Translations under genes and position numbers: made by a program
Notes under the pieces: generated by a model
Told to the model about the DNA's origin: nothing
Databases searched by the model: none
What the model saw: the letters and a program-made list of their open reading frames with translations, nothing else
Assembly (NCBI GenBank): GCA_036378155.1
Contig: DASUXA010000032.1
Location: forward strand, 1-64,000
Length of the DNA stretch: 64,000 nt
Direction: 5' to 3'
Origin: DASUXA01 sp036378155
GTDB taxonomy: Bacteria; Actinomycetota; Actinomycetes; Mycobacteriales; Micromonosporaceae
Part shown: positions 18,744 through 27,343 of the stretch, one piece after another
Position numbering within the stretch: the first letter of the stretch is position 1
How the letters are laid out: the number at the start of each line of letters is the position of its first letter

Positions 18744-19720
18744 GCACCCGTCGCGGGGGACTTGGCAGAGGGCTGGGCGCGCTCATCCCGACTGCGCCGA
18801 CGGTACAGGTGACGGAGCCGCGAGTGCCCGGCGCGGTGGTACCCAACGCGGTTGGAGGACCAGCCGTCGCGCCAGCCGTCGGCGAGGACAACCTCTCGCC
18901 AGTTCCGGGTGCTCGCTTCGCGGAGATCCCGGTCGCCTCGATCGTTCCGAACCCACGGCAGCCGCGGCAGGTCTTCGACGAGGAAGCGTTGGAAGAACTC
19001 AAGACCTCGATTCGCGAGGTCGGGTTGCTCCAGCCGATTGTCGTTCGCGAGTTGCCGGACGGTCGGTACGAACTGGTGATGGGTGAACGCCGGTGGCGAG
19101 CGGCCCAGGCCGTGGAACGCGATACGATCCCGGCGATCATTCGGGATACCCGCGATGACGCGATGCTCCGCGACGCGCTCCTCGAGAACATCCACCGCGT
19201 GAATCTGAACCCGCTGGAGGAGGCGGCCGCGTACCAGCAGTTGCTGGAGGAGTTCGGCGCCACCCACGAGGAGCTGGCGCGCCGGATCGGCAGGAGTCGG
19301 CCACAGATCTCCAACACGATCCGGTTGCTGAACCTGCCGGCCTCGGTACAACGGCGGGTCGCTGCCGGTGTGCTGACCGCTGGGCACGCCCGAGCACTCC
19401 TCGCGCTCGAAGACAGCGAGCGCCAGGAGTCACTCGCGCTTCGGATCGTGGCAGAGGGGCTGTCGGTTCGGGCGACGGAGGAGCTTGTGGCGTTGTCCGC
19501 CGCCGAGCAGCCACACAAGGCGTCGCCCAAGCGTCGACCGAAGCCGCACGCCCCAGCCCTGAACGATCTCGCGGAGCGCCTCTCCGATCGCTTCGACACC
19601 CGGGTGAAGGTCGACATCGGCCGTAGCAAAGGCAAGATCGTCATCGAGTTCGCTACGGTCGACGACCTGGAGCGCATCGTCGGCATCATCGGCGTTGAGG
19701 GACAACGATCGGAGGAGTGA
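18740..19720 (+). CDS. parB: Chromosome partitioning protein ParB (Spo0J)
   Basis: The 326-residue CTP-dependent clamp loads at parS and spreads on DNA. It starts MSTRRGGLGRGLGALIP, the N-terminal peptide that contacts ParA. The N-domain shows NPRQPRQVFDEEALEELKTSI, the CTP-binding GERRWRAAQ, and ENIHRVNLNPLEEAAAY. A helix-turn-helix follows (THEELARRIGRSRPQISNTIRLL). The C-terminal dimerisation domain runs from about residue 285. ATG 18740 overlaps the parA stop (ATGA). Confidence 0.97.
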   Translation: MSTRRGGLGRGLGALIPTAPTVQVTEPRVPGAVVPNAVGGPAVAPAVGEDNLSPVPGARFAEIPVASIVPNPRQPRQVFDEEALEELKTSIREVGLLQPIVVRELPDGRYELVMGERRWRAAQAVERDTIPAIIRDTRDDAMLRDALLENIHRVNLNPLEEAAAYQQLLEEFGATHEELARRIGRSRPQISNTIRLLNLPASVQRRVAAGVLTAGHARALLALEDSERQESLALRIVAEGLSVRATEELVALSAAEQPHKASPKRRPKPHAPALNDLAERLSDRFDTRVKVDIGRSKGKIVIEFATVDDLERIVGIIGVEGQRSEE

Positions 19721-19739
19721 CTACTCGCCGTCACTACTG

Positions 19740-19769
19740 CGGCCCATCGGAACAGCCTCCGGTGGGCCG
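19740..19769 (+). terminator. Terminator hairpin after parB
   Basis: Arms CGGCCCATCGG (19740-19750) and CCGGTGGGCCG (19759-19769) pair over 11 positions with one T-G wobble and an 8-base loop, 19 bases after the parB stop. Confidence 0.65.
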
Positions 19770-19803
19770 TACTGTTTCCACAGGAGTTGTCCACAGGTGC
19801 CGT

Positions 19804-19819
19804 TGTTTCACGTGAAACC
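19804..19819. promoter_or_regulatory. parS site 4 (downstream of parB)
   Basis: TGTTTCACGTGAAACC, the fourth parS in the window, lying between two DnaA boxes. Confidence 0.93.
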
Positions 19820-20153
19820 ACGCTTAGGACACGTCGGCGATGTGTGGATAACTATGTGAGAACTGAGGTTCTCCACGCGCCGGCAATGCATGTACATGGC
19901 GCCCGGCTAGCGGCTGCGTCGTGACGCATCGCTACCGAACCAGGTGCCCGACTGGCAGCCAGTCACGGGTTCATCCGTGCGCTTGCTGGTCCGTGTGAGG
20001 ACGACGACGCCCCGTTCGACGCCATCCATGCGCCGACGCGGCTCCGCGCGGATGTACGGCGATGGCCGGTAGAGAGCCGCCGCGGTAACGCGAAGCGAGT
20101 AGACGCCGGCACTACCCACGCGGTCTGGTAGCGACACGGACACGTCGCTCCGC

Positions 20154-20159
20154 TAGGGT
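20154..20159 (+). promoter_or_regulatory. Minus-10 element, leaderless start of the HIT-like gene
   Basis: TAGGGT is followed by 6 bases and then GTG 20166, with no ribosome-binding site. Transcription would begin at the start codon. Confidence 0.6.
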
Positions 20160-20165
20160 CTGATC

Positions 20166-20984
20166 GTGCCCGACACGCCACTTCCCCTGCCCGACTTCGT
20201 GTCCTGGCCGACCTTTCCGTTCGAAGGCGATATGCGCGTCCGGCGACTGGACCCGCCGGTGGTACCCGAGCCACAGCGCGAGGGCGAGAACCTGGCGGAC
20301 TGCAAAGCCTGCGCCGCGCCGGACGAGGAGTACATCTGGGTCAGCGACCGTTGGCGAGTCCGCGCCTTGGACAACCCCACCGGTCTGCCCATGGTGCTGA
20401 TCCTTGAATCGCGCTCCCACCTCGACCTGGGTGACCTGCCGAACCTGCTTGCCGCTGAACTTGGTGTACTGATCGTCCGGCTCGAGCGGGCGATCCGCTC
20501 GCTCGACGGCGTGGCGCGGGTACACGTGAACCGCTGGGGCGACGGAGCCGCCCACCTGCATCTGTGGTTCCTCGCCCGACCGTACGGCCAGTTGCAGCTA
20601 CGCGGCTCATTCCTCCCGATGTGGCAGGACATCCTGCCGGCTGTTCCCGAACACCAGTGGCGCGAGAATCTCGCTCTGGTCGCCGCGTGGCTCGCCGAGT
20701 TCGGCGGGCGCGCGCTGGCAGAACCGCCGCGGATCGATTGGCGCGCGCCGTCAAGGTTCGACGTGAACGCCGACGGCGCGTTCGCGAACGACGAGTCGCT
20801 GGGCGCGACCGACCAGGCGCCCAGCGCTGCGGCGGGCACCGGGACCGAGCGCGTGCCGGGTGGCGATGTGCCGGGCGGCGACGTTGCGTCCGTGTCCGGG
20901 TCGACGGTCCCCGCAGTCTCTGACAGGCCGGCAGCCGCGGGTGATCCGGGCACGGATAGCGACGGACGCGACGGCGGGCACTGA
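20166..20984 (+). CDS. HIT-like protein of uncertain function
   Basis: This 272-residue protein has an N-terminal domain resembling the histidine-triad fold: CKACAAPDEEYIWVSDRWRVRAL, then LILESRSHLDLGDL, LERAIRSLDGVARVHVNRWGDG and AAHLHLWFLARP. The last gives H-x-H rather than the full H-x-H-x-H of HIT hydrolases and transferases. The C-terminal 80 residues are Gly/Asp/Ser/Ala-rich and probably disordered. It is a single gene between parB and a convergent ddl, with a leaderless-type GTG start. HIT assignment is by motif only, and catalytic activity is doubtful because the third His is Trp-Phe. Confidence 0.6.
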   Translation: MPDTPLPLPDFVSWPTFPFEGDMRVRRLDPPVVPEPQREGENLADCKACAAPDEEYIWVSDRWRVRALDNPTGLPMVLILESRSHLDLGDLPNLLAAELGVLIVRLERAIRSLDGVARVHVNRWGDGAAHLHLWFLARPYGQLQLRGSFLPMWQDILPAVPEHQWRENLALVAAWLAEFGGRALAEPPRIDWRAPSRFDVNADGAFANDESLGATDQAPSAAAGTGTERVPGGDVPGGDVASVSGSTVPAVSDRPAAAGDPGTDSDGRDGGH

Positions 20985-21416
20985 CGTACGCGGCGACTGA
21001 CTAGCCGGGGACCGACGTACCGGCGGAAACCGGGGAACCGGGTGAACCGGGCACGTGGTGCGGTGGTTCCGGACTGGCGAGCTCGGGTGAGCGCCGAGGA
21101 CGCGGACCCCAGTGGACCGACAGGTGCCGGCGAGGATGCGTCGACGGCATCGCGCCAGGGCTTTGACGCGGTGACTGCCAGACGCAACCAACCCGCACTC
21201 GACCCGCACAGAAGCCGTACGCCCGCCGCCGCTGCGCGGGCGGACTCAACCCCGACGGGTCACGCGGACGGACTGAACTCCACCGTGCCCAGCGGGCGGG
21301 TTGAAACGTCGCCGTGCCGAGCGCAGCAAGGGAGGATCTGCCGCGACGCGCGGAGCCGGGTGAGCGGAGACCTCGCAGGATCGAGCGCGGCAGGCTGAGA
21401 CGCTGCCGCGACGCGG
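20985..21416. other. Convergent intergenic region, no gene seen
   Basis: About 430 bases between the convergent HIT-like gene and ddl. A 9-base motif GAACCGGGT and variants repeat three times at about 21026-21052. Short ORFs on both strands have skewed Arg/Ala/Ser composition and look spurious. No RNA gene, parS or DnaA box is present. It is long for a gap between convergent genes in this window. Confidence 0.4.
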
Positions 21417-22388
21417 CTAGCGACGGGTCGCGACCCGAGCGATCAGATCGGCGAGGAGCTTGCCCAGGTCGAGGCCCGCTGCCTGGACCGCCATCGGAAG
21501 CAGCGAGGTCTCCGTCATGCCGGGCGACACGCTGGCTTCGAGTACGTGCGGCGCTCCGGTCTCGTCGACGATCAGATCGACCCGGGACAGGTCGCGCAGC
21601 CCGAGCGCGGTGTGCGCGGCGAGCGCGGTACGCGCGACCAGATCGGCGACGGGCGGGTCGAGCCGAGCGGGCGCATGCCACGTCGTCAGCCCGGCGGTGT
21701 ACCGGGCGGCGTAGTCGTACACCCCGTTGGCCGGCACGATCTCGACGGCGGGAAGTGCCCGTGGTCCGTCGCCCAGGTCGATGACGGAGACCGCGATGTC
21801 GGCACCGGGCACGTACCGCTCGACGAGCGCCGTGCTGTCGTAGGCGAAGCAGCCGACCATGGCAGCCGGTAGTTCGGCGGCGTCGCGTACCACTGCCGCG
21901 CCGAGCCCGGAGCCGCCTTGGGCGGGTTTGACCATGAGGGGTAGCCCGAGCCGCGCGACGATCCGGTCGAGTACCGCGACTGCGCCCAGTTCGGAGAACC
22001 GGTCGTGGGGCAGTGCGACCCAGTCCGGCGTCGGGATGCCGGCTTCCCGCAGTACCGCCTTGGCTGACGGCTTGTCCCAGGCGACCCGCGCGGCGCGTGC
22101 GTCGCTGCCCAGGTACGGCACGTCGCACAGATCGAGGACGCCCCGCAGGGAGCCGTCCTCGCCGGCCGCACCGTGCAGCGCGATGAAGATCGCGTCCGGT
22201 GGGTCGGTCGCTAGGGTTGGCAACAGCGTCACGTCGGCGTCGGACAGGTGCGCGTCGACTCCGGCGCCGCGCAGCGCGTCGAGTACCCGGCGTCCGGACC
22301 GCAACGACACGTCCCGCTCGTACGACAGTCCACCGGCGAGGACGAGGGCGCGCAGGTCGCCGGGGGTACCGCCCATGGCGCCGGTCAC
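21417..22388 (-). CDS. D-alanine-D-alanine ligase family protein
   Basis: This 323-residue ATP-grasp protein probably joins two D-alanines for peptidoglycan precursors. It shows VLAGGLSYERDVSLRSG (N-domain glycine-rich start), IFIALHGAAGEDGSLRGVLDLCDVPYLGS, the ATP-grasp segment LPLMVKPAQGGSGLGAAVV and the C-terminal VLEASVSPGMTETSLLPMAVQAAG. It is slightly short for Ddl (about 340-370), and the usual N-P-G of the C-terminal metal site is replaced by S-V-S-P-G around EASVSPG, so substrate is less certain. GTG 22388 overlaps the upstream aminotransferase stop by 4 bases. Confidence 0.82.
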   Translation of the reverse strand: MTGAMGGTPGDLRALVLAGGLSYERDVSLRSGRRVLDALRGAGVDAHLSDADVTLLPTLATDPPDAIFIALHGAAGEDGSLRGVLDLCDVPYLGSDARAARVAWDKPSAKAVLREAGIPTPDWVALPHDRFSELGAVAVLDRIVARLGLPLMVKPAQGGSGLGAAVVRDAAELPAAMVGCFAYDSTALVERYVPGADIAVSVIDLGDGPRALPAVEIVPANGVYDYAARYTAGLTTWHAPARLDPPVADLVARTALAAHTALGLRDLSRVDLIVDETGAPHVLEASVSPGMTETSLLPMAVQAAGLDLGKLLADLIARVATRR

Positions 22389-23701
22389 TCGAGGCCGGGG
22401 CCGGGCGTGTCGGCGCCGGCCTGTGCGCTGTGCCGAACCACGTCGACGGGGCCGGTACCGAAGACCGCCCGCAGCGACAGTTCGTCCTCGATCACTCCGG
22501 CGAGCCGGCGCACCCCTTCACGGATCCGCTCTGGCGGTGGGAAGCAGTACGACAACCGCAGGTGTTGGCCGCCGCTGCCGTCGGCGTAGAAGCCGGTGCC
22601 CGGTACGTAGGCGACCCGTGCCGCGATCGCGCGGGGCAGCATGATCTTGGAATGTACGCCGTCGGGCAGGGTCACCCAGACGTAGAAGCCGCCGGCGGGG
22701 TGCGTCCATCGGGCGCCTGCCGGCATGAGGTCGGTGAGCGCGTCGAGCATCGCGTCGCGTCGCTCGCGGTACAGCTCGCGGAAGGTCTTCAACTGCTCGC
22801 GCCACGGCATCGTGGCGAAGTACGTCGCGACCGCGGACTGCGAGAACGCGCTCGGGCAGAGGATCTGCGCCTCGGAGGCGATGACCAGCTTCTCGCGTAC
22901 CGCGTGCGGGGCGAGCACCCAGCCGACCCGGAATCCGGGCGCGAATGTCTTGGAGAACGTCCCGATGTACAGCACGCCGTCGCGCACCCGGGACCGCAGC
23001 GCGGCGAGCGGTTCGCCGTCGAAACCGAGCAGTCCGTACGGGTCGTCCTCGATGACCAGCAGTCGCGCCCGTTCCGCGATGGCGAGGACCCGCTCGCGGC
23101 GTTCCTCGCTCAGCGTCACTCCGCCCGGATTGTGATAAGAAGGAACTGTATAGAGGAATTTGGCGCGTTTTCCGGCTCGCGCGACTTCGGTCAGCGCCTG
23201 CTCCAACGCCTCCGGTATCAAGCCCTGGTCGTCCAGCGGAACATGGACCACCTCCGCCTGGGCCGCCTGGAACACGCCGAGCGCGCCGACGTAGCTGGGG
23301 CCCTCCGCGAGCACCACGTCACCGGGGTCGAGGAACACCCGCGACACCAGGTCGAGCGCCTGCTGTCCACCCACGGTCACAACCACGTCGTCCGGCGACG
23401 CGCCGCACGAGGCGTCGATCCCCGACAGCGACATCACCTCGCAGATGCGCTCCCGCAGCGCCGGGTCGCCCTGACCCACGCCGTACTGCAGGGTCGTCGA
23501 CCCGTGTACCGCGCCGAGCGAGCCGAGCATTTCGCCCACGGCGTCCAGTGGCAGCGCCGCGACGTACGGCGAGCCACCGGCAAGCGAAACCACCTCCGGC
23601 CGGTTTGCGACCGAGAACAGCGCGCGGATCTCCGACGCGCTCATGCCCCGGGTGCGCTGCGCATACCGGTCGGTGTAGTCGTCCAGCGTGGTACCGGTCA
23701 C
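22385..23701 (-). CDS. PLP-dependent aminotransferase, class I/II
   Basis: The protein has 438 residues from GTG 23701 (MTGTTLDDYTDRYAQRTRGMSASEIRALFSV), with AGGAAGG upstream. The fold type I core shows SLAGGSPYVAALPLDAV, QYGVGQGDPALRERI, YTVPSYHNPGGVTLSEERRERVL, VIEDDPYGLLGF and the PLP-lysine motif GTFSKTFAPGFRVGW. The sequence resembles the 2-aminoadipate/alpha-amino-acid aminotransferase (LysN-like) group, but without the DNA-binding domain of MocR regulators. The donor amino acid cannot be deduced. It is translationally coupled to the ligase gene downstream. Confidence 0.9.
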   Translation of the reverse strand: MTGTTLDDYTDRYAQRTRGMSASEIRALFSVANRPEVVSLAGGSPYVAALPLDAVGEMLGSLGAVHGSTTLQYGVGQGDPALRERICEVMSLSGIDASCGASPDDVVVTVGGQQALDLVSRVFLDPGDVVLAEGPSYVGALGVFQAAQAEVVHVPLDDQGLIPEALEQALTEVARAGKRAKFLYTVPSYHNPGGVTLSEERRERVLAIAERARLLVIEDDPYGLLGFDGEPLAALRSRVRDGVLYIGTFSKTFAPGFRVGWVLAPHAVREKLVIASEAQILCPSAFSQSAVATYFATMPWREQLKTFRELYRERRDAMLDALTDLMPAGARWTHPAGGFYVWVTLPDGVHSKIMLPRAIAARVAYVPGTGFYADGSGGQHLRLSYCFPPPERIREGVRRLAGVIEDELSLRAVFGTGPVDVVRHSAQAGADTPGPGLE

Positions 23702-23945
23702 AATCGCGACCTTCCTGCGTCGGTCGACGAGCCTGTCTGCCCGTCCGAACGTACGACGGCGCGCCGGGCGCGAGAGGTGACGGGGCCGCGCCGCCCCGGC
23801 CTGCCCGCGGTACGGACACGCCGCCAGGTCCACCGATCGTACTCCGCGGCATGCCTCCCACATCAGGTTCCGCGCGCGTACGATCCGTGAGGGGGTTCAT
23901 GGGGTGCTTTGTACCCGCGCCTGATACTGCGCTGAGGATTCGCCG

Positions 23946-24599
23946 ATGTCGCGACGCCTGGTCAACTTGACGCTGGACACACTCGAAGATCTGCCGCGCC
24001 GATGCCGGCAGTGCGTGTTCTGGGAACTTGATCCGGTGTCCGCCGACCGCGCCTGCGCGGCCGGGGACCCGGCGCTGGAAAAGGAGGCGTGGGTTTCCCA
24101 GACCCTGCTCGAATGGGGATCCTGCGGCAAACTCGCCTACGTCGACGGCATGCCCGCCGGGTTCGTGATGTACGCGCCGCCTGCCTACGTACCCCGATCC
24201 ATGGCGTTTCCCACCTCGCCCGTCTCACCGGACGCCGCCCTGCTGATGACCGCGAGCGTGGTGACCGCGTTCGCGGGCGGCGGGCTGGGTCGGATGCTGG
24301 TCCAGGGCGTCGCGCGCGACCTGACCAAGCGGGGCATCAAGGCGATCGAGGCGTTCGGCGACGCGAAGTTCGGCGACGACGGCGAGTCGGGCGGCTGTGT
24401 CGCGCCCGCCGACTTCTTCCTGTCCGTCGGTTTCAAGACCGTGCGACCCCATCCCCGGTACCCGCGCCTGCGGCTGGAATTGCGCACCGCCCTGTCGTGG
24501 AAGTCCGACGTCGAGTACGCACTGGAAAAGCTGCTCGGCTCGATGAGCCCCGAGGCGCTGCTGCGTCCGGTGCGCCCAGCCACCCGGTCCATGGTGTAG
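23946..24599 (+). CDS. GNAT family acetyltransferase-like protein
   Basis: This 217-residue protein begins MSRRLVNLTLDTLEDLPRRCRQCVFWELDP. The GNAT-like core includes GKLAYVDGMPAGFVMYAPPAYVPRS, LMTASVVTAFAGGGLGRMLVQGVARDLTKRGIKAIEAFG (acetyl-CoA loop G-x-G-x-G/L-G-R) and PADFFLSVGFKTVRPHPRYPRLRLEL. The N-terminal cluster CRQCVFWE with later GDPALEKE is typical of the version conserved between parB and cwlM in actinobacteria. GAGGA precedes ATG 23946. Its substrate is unknown. It converges on cwlM, 27 bases away. Confidence 0.85.
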   Translation: MSRRLVNLTLDTLEDLPRRCRQCVFWELDPVSADRACAAGDPALEKEAWVSQTLLEWGSCGKLAYVDGMPAGFVMYAPPAYVPRSMAFPTSPVSPDAALLMTASVVTAFAGGGLGRMLVQGVARDLTKRGIKAIEAFGDAKFGDDGESGGCVAPADFFLSVGFKTVRPHPRYPRLRLELRTALSWKSDVEYALEKLLGSMSPEALLRPVRPATRSMV

Positions 24600-24626
24600 C
24601 GGAGGTGCCCGTCGGGGCGGGGAAAG

Positions 24627-25793
24627 TCAGGCGAGTTCCGCGGCAGCGTCGGCGAACAGGGCACGCAGTTCGGACACGTCGATCGAGCCGGTCGGAACGT
24701 CCTCCTCGACCGGGAAGTACATCCGCTGGACCGCCGCCACGACGGCTTCCACGGCACGCTCGCGGAACATCGGGTCGACGAGCCGCGCGCGGTCCGTCGG
24801 CGAGGTCAGATAACCGAGCTCCAGGCGTACCGCCGGCATCCGGGTCAGTCGCAGGATGTCCCACGTCTTCGCGTGGGTGCGGCAGTCCCACAGCCCGGTG
24901 CGCGCCACGATCTCGCGTTGTACCAGCCCGGCGAGCCGCTCGCCGACCGTGGACGTGGCACCGTGCTCGGAGCCGTAGTGGTACGTCGCGACGCCCTCGG
25001 CGAGCGGGTTCGGCGACCCGTCGAGGTGGATGGAGATCAGCAGGTCGGCGTTGAGGTCGTTGGCCAGCGCGGCGCGGTCGCGGTCGCTCATCTCGTCGGT
25101 CATGCGCGGCGGTCGGGTCAGGTGTACCCGCATGCCGGCTGCCGCCAGTCGACCCTCCAACCGGGCGGCGAGGTCGTACGCGAGCTCCGCCTCGGTCCAG
25201 CGCAGCACGCCGTCCGGTACCACCACGCCGTGGTCGTCGCCGCCGTGCCCGGGGTCCACCACGATCCGCTTGCCGACGAGGGCTGGACCGGCGTACCGGA
25301 AGGCGGCGGCCTCGCGCAGCATCTGCGGTCGCCCGCCGACCACCTTGCGACCGAGCCGGCGCAGCGCGTTCATGGTGAGTGGGCCGAGCGAGCCGTCCGG
25401 GGTCAGTCCCACCTCGCGCTGGAACTGGGCGAGGCAGCGCGCGGTGCGTCGGCCGAAGATGGCGTCCGCGCGTCCCACGTCGAAACCCATTTCCAGCAGT
25501 CGTTCCTGCAACTGGCGAACATCGTCGCCGACCAGGGGCTCCGGCGCGGCGTGAAACAGGACCCGGTCGCCGAGCCGCCACCGCGCCCCGTCCAGGGCTC
25601 GCCAGGTCTCCTCGGTGACTCTGCCGTCGACGGTGAGCCCACGGCTCTGTTGGAACGTCCGGACGGCGCGTTCGGTCGCGTCGTCGAACTCGGTCGACTC
25701 GTCGTACCGCCCGTCGAGCAGACCGAGTGCGTGCAGGATCGAGCGGATCTCCGCGACCGCGGGTCCGCGGTCACCGCGCCGGAACGGACGCAT
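24627..25793 (-). CDS. cwlM: CwlM-like N-acetylmuramoyl-L-alanine amidase family protein
   Basis: This 388-residue protein has two peptidoglycan-binding domains (about residues 5-70 and 85-150, with AVRTFQQSRGLTVDGRV and CLAQFQREVGLTPDGSLGP) and an Amidase_3 domain (RIVVDPGHGG, later ISIHLDGSPNPLAEG and RLELGYLTSPTDRARL). No signal peptide is present. That matches mycobacterial CwlM, which is cytoplasmic and, when phosphorylated, activates MurA. The zinc ligands His (DPGHGG) and His (SIHLD) are visible. AAGGGAGG precedes ATG 25793. It sits next to trxA and trxB, the mycobacterial order. Confidence 0.9.
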   Translation of the reverse strand: MRPFRRGDRGPAVAEIRSILHALGLLDGRYDESTEFDDATERAVRTFQQSRGLTVDGRVTEETWRALDGARWRLGDRVLFHAAPEPLVGDDVRQLQERLLEMGFDVGRADAIFGRRTARCLAQFQREVGLTPDGSLGPLTMNALRRLGRKVVGGRPQMLREAAAFRYAGPALVGKRIVVDPGHGGDDHGVVVPDGVLRWTEAELAYDLAARLEGRLAAAGMRVHLTRPPRMTDEMSDRDRAALANDLNADLLISIHLDGSPNPLAEGVATYHYGSEHGATSTVGERLAGLVQREIVARTGLWDCRTHAKTWDILRLTRMPAVRLELGYLTSPTDRARLVDPMFRERAVEAVVAAVQRMYFPVEEDVPTGSIDVSELRALFADAAAELA

Positions 25794-25914
25794 CCGTGAC
25801 CTCCCTTGGGTACGACGGACTTATCAGCCCGAAATGCGGCGAAGCGTACCCGAGCCGGGTGGCGCTCCTGATGACGGGGTGTGGCGACACTCCACAGTAG
25901 GACGCCGCACAACG

Positions 25915-25956
25915 GCGCGCGCCCCGTCTCCCGATACCCGGGGACGGGGCGCGCGC
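25915..25956 (-). terminator. Terminator hairpin after trxA
   Basis: Perfect 14-bp inverted repeat, 25915-25928 with 25943-25956 (left arm GGCGCGCCCCGTC with adjacent bases), and a 14-base loop. It begins 8 bases downstream of the trxA stop, on the path of minus-strand transcription. Confidence 0.8.
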
Positions 25957-25963
25957 AAACGAA

Positions 25964-26287
25964 CTACAGAGCGGACTCGATCAGTCGCACCAGGTCACCC
26001 TTCGGGCGGGCGCCGGCGACGGACTTGACCGGCTGTCCGCCCTTGAAAACAGTCAGTGTCGGTACCGACATGACCCGGTAGTCACGGGCAGTGTTCGGGT
26101 TCGCGTCGATGTCCAGCTTGACGATCTTCACCTTGTCGCCCATCTCCTGGGCGATCTCCTCGAGGACGGGCGCGACGCGCAGGCACGGCCCGCACCACTC
26201 GGCCCAGAAGTCCACCAGAACCGGCGTCTCCGATTGCAGTACCTCGGTAGCGAACGTGCTGTCCGTGACCGTCTTGGTGGCTCCCAT
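25964..26287 (-). CDS. trxA: Thioredoxin
   Basis: The 107-residue thioredoxin reduces protein disulfides in the cytoplasm. The active site WCGPC appears in VLVDFWAEWCGPCLRVAPVLEEIA, and the cis-proline loop in YRVMSVPTLTVFKGG. The position after CGPC is Leu, not the usual Lys or Arg. GGAGGAG precedes ATG 26287. It lies 26 bases downstream of trxB and presumably shares its promoter; a strong hairpin follows. Confidence 0.97.
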   Translation of the reverse strand: MGATKTVTDSTFATEVLQSETPVLVDFWAEWCGPCLRVAPVLEEIAQEMGDKVKIVKLDIDANPNTARDYRVMSVPTLTVFKGGQPVKSVAGARPKGDLVRLIESAL

Positions 26288-26313
26288 ACTCTGACTCCTC
26301 CGAACGTGCGGGC

Positions 26314-27246
26314 TCACGATTCCAACGATGCGATGTAGCGCTCGGCATCGAGCGCCGCGGCGCAACCGGTGCCGGCGGCCGTGACAGCCTGACGGTAGAT
26401 GTGGTCGACCAGGTCACCGGCGGCGAAGACGCCGGGCAGGTTGGTGCGCGTACTCGGCGCGTCGACCTTCACGTAGCCGGATTCGTCGACATCGACCTGG
26501 CCGCGGAACAACTCGCTGCGCGGGTCGTGGCCGATCGCGACGAACACGCCCGACACGTCGAGGACCCGCTCCGCGCCGGTCACCACGTCGCGCAGCCGGA
26601 CGCCGACGACCTTACCGTCCTCGCCGAGCACCTCGGTGACGACACTGTTCCAGACCACGTCGATCTTCTCGTTGGCCAGCGCGCGCTCAGCCATGATCCG
26701 GCTGGCGCGGAACTGGTCGCGACGGTGGATGATCGTCACCGACGCGGCGAACCGGGTGAGGAACGTCGCCTCCTCCATCGCCGAGTCGCCGCCGCCCACC
26801 ACCGCGATGTGCTGACCCCGGAAGAAGAAACCGTCACAGGTGGCACAGGACGAGACACCGTGCCCTAGCAGCTCCATCTCGCCCGGTACGCCGAGCGGAC
26901 GCCATGCCGAGCCGGTCGCCAGGATCACCGCACGCGCCCGGTACGCGGTTTCGCCGACCCACACGGTCTTGACCGCACCCGCGAGGTCCACCCGGGTGGC
27001 GTCGTCGGTGAGCAGCTCCGCGCCGAAGTTCTCGGCCTGCTTGCGCATGTTGTCCATGAGCTCCGGACCGAGGATCGCGTCGGGGAACCCGGGGAAGTTC
27101 TCCACCTCGGTGGTGGTCATCAGCGCACCACCGGACTGCACACCCTCGATCACGAGCGGCTTGAGGTTGGCGCGGGCCGCGTAGACCGCCGCGGTGTATC
27201 CGGCCGGCCCCGAGCCAATGATGATCAGGTTGCGGACCTCGTCCAC
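26314..27246 (-). CDS. trxB: Thioredoxin reductase
   Basis: The 310-residue NADPH-dependent flavoprotein recycles thioredoxin. FAD-binding IIIGSGPAGYTAA is at the N terminus, the redox-active SSCATCDG is central, the NADPH-binding VVGGGDSAMEEA follows, and the C-terminal FAD motif is LPGVFAAGDLVDHIYRQA. GTG 27246 starts MDEVRNLIIIG. About 50 bases upstream lies a SigR-type promoter, so trxB-trxA is likely induced by thiol oxidation. Confidence 0.97.
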   Translation of the reverse strand: MDEVRNLIIIGSGPAGYTAAVYAARANLKPLVIEGVQSGGALMTTTEVENFPGFPDAILGPELMDNMRKQAENFGAELLTDDATRVDLAGAVKTVWVGETAYRARAVILATGSAWRPLGVPGEMELLGHGVSSCATCDGFFFRGQHIAVVGGGDSAMEEATFLTRFAASVTIIHRRDQFRASRIMAERALANEKIDVVWNSVVTEVLGEDGKVVGVRLRDVVTGAERVLDVSGVFVAIGHDPRSELFRGQVDVDESGYVKVDAPSTRTNLPGVFAAGDLVDHIYRQAVTAAGTGCAAALDAERYIASLES

Positions 27247-27293
27247 CTGCGGCGCTCCTCATCGTCAGCGATGTATCCGATAGCGATTGCCCC

Positions 27294-27320
27294 AACGCCA
27301 TCGTACGGAGCGGCATTCCC
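27294..27320 (-). promoter_or_regulatory. SigR/SigH-type promoter of trxB-trxA
   Basis: On the minus strand GGGAAT (27320-27315) is followed after exactly 18 bases by GTT (27296-27294). This equals the GGAAT-N18-GTT promoter of Streptomyces SigR and mycobacterial SigH, whose classic target is trxBA. It lies 48 bases upstream of the trxB GTG. Confidence 0.8.
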
Positions 27321-27343
27321 GACGACCGGTGTGGTGCGACACG

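Larger units (their letters stand above)
19721..20165. promoter_or_regulatory. parB downstream region with DnaA boxes
   Basis: This 445-base gene-free region contains the parB terminator, a DnaA box TTGTCCACA at 19787-19795, a parS at 19804-19819, and a perfect reverse DnaA box (reverse complement TTATCCACA) at 19843-19851, all within 65 bases. The rest (19852-20150) shows no gene or repeat. It ends in a minus-10-like TAGGGT 6 bases before the next gene. Confidence 0.7.

Noticed and set aside
21001..22128. A 375-codon minus-strand frame running through the gap after ddl
   Set aside because: It is out of frame with ddl, is Arg-rich, and has no recognisable start or domain.
22199..23890. A 563-codon plus-strand open frame across the aminotransferase gene
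   Set aside because: It lies wholly opposite a well-supported gene and shows only the biased residue use of shadow frames.
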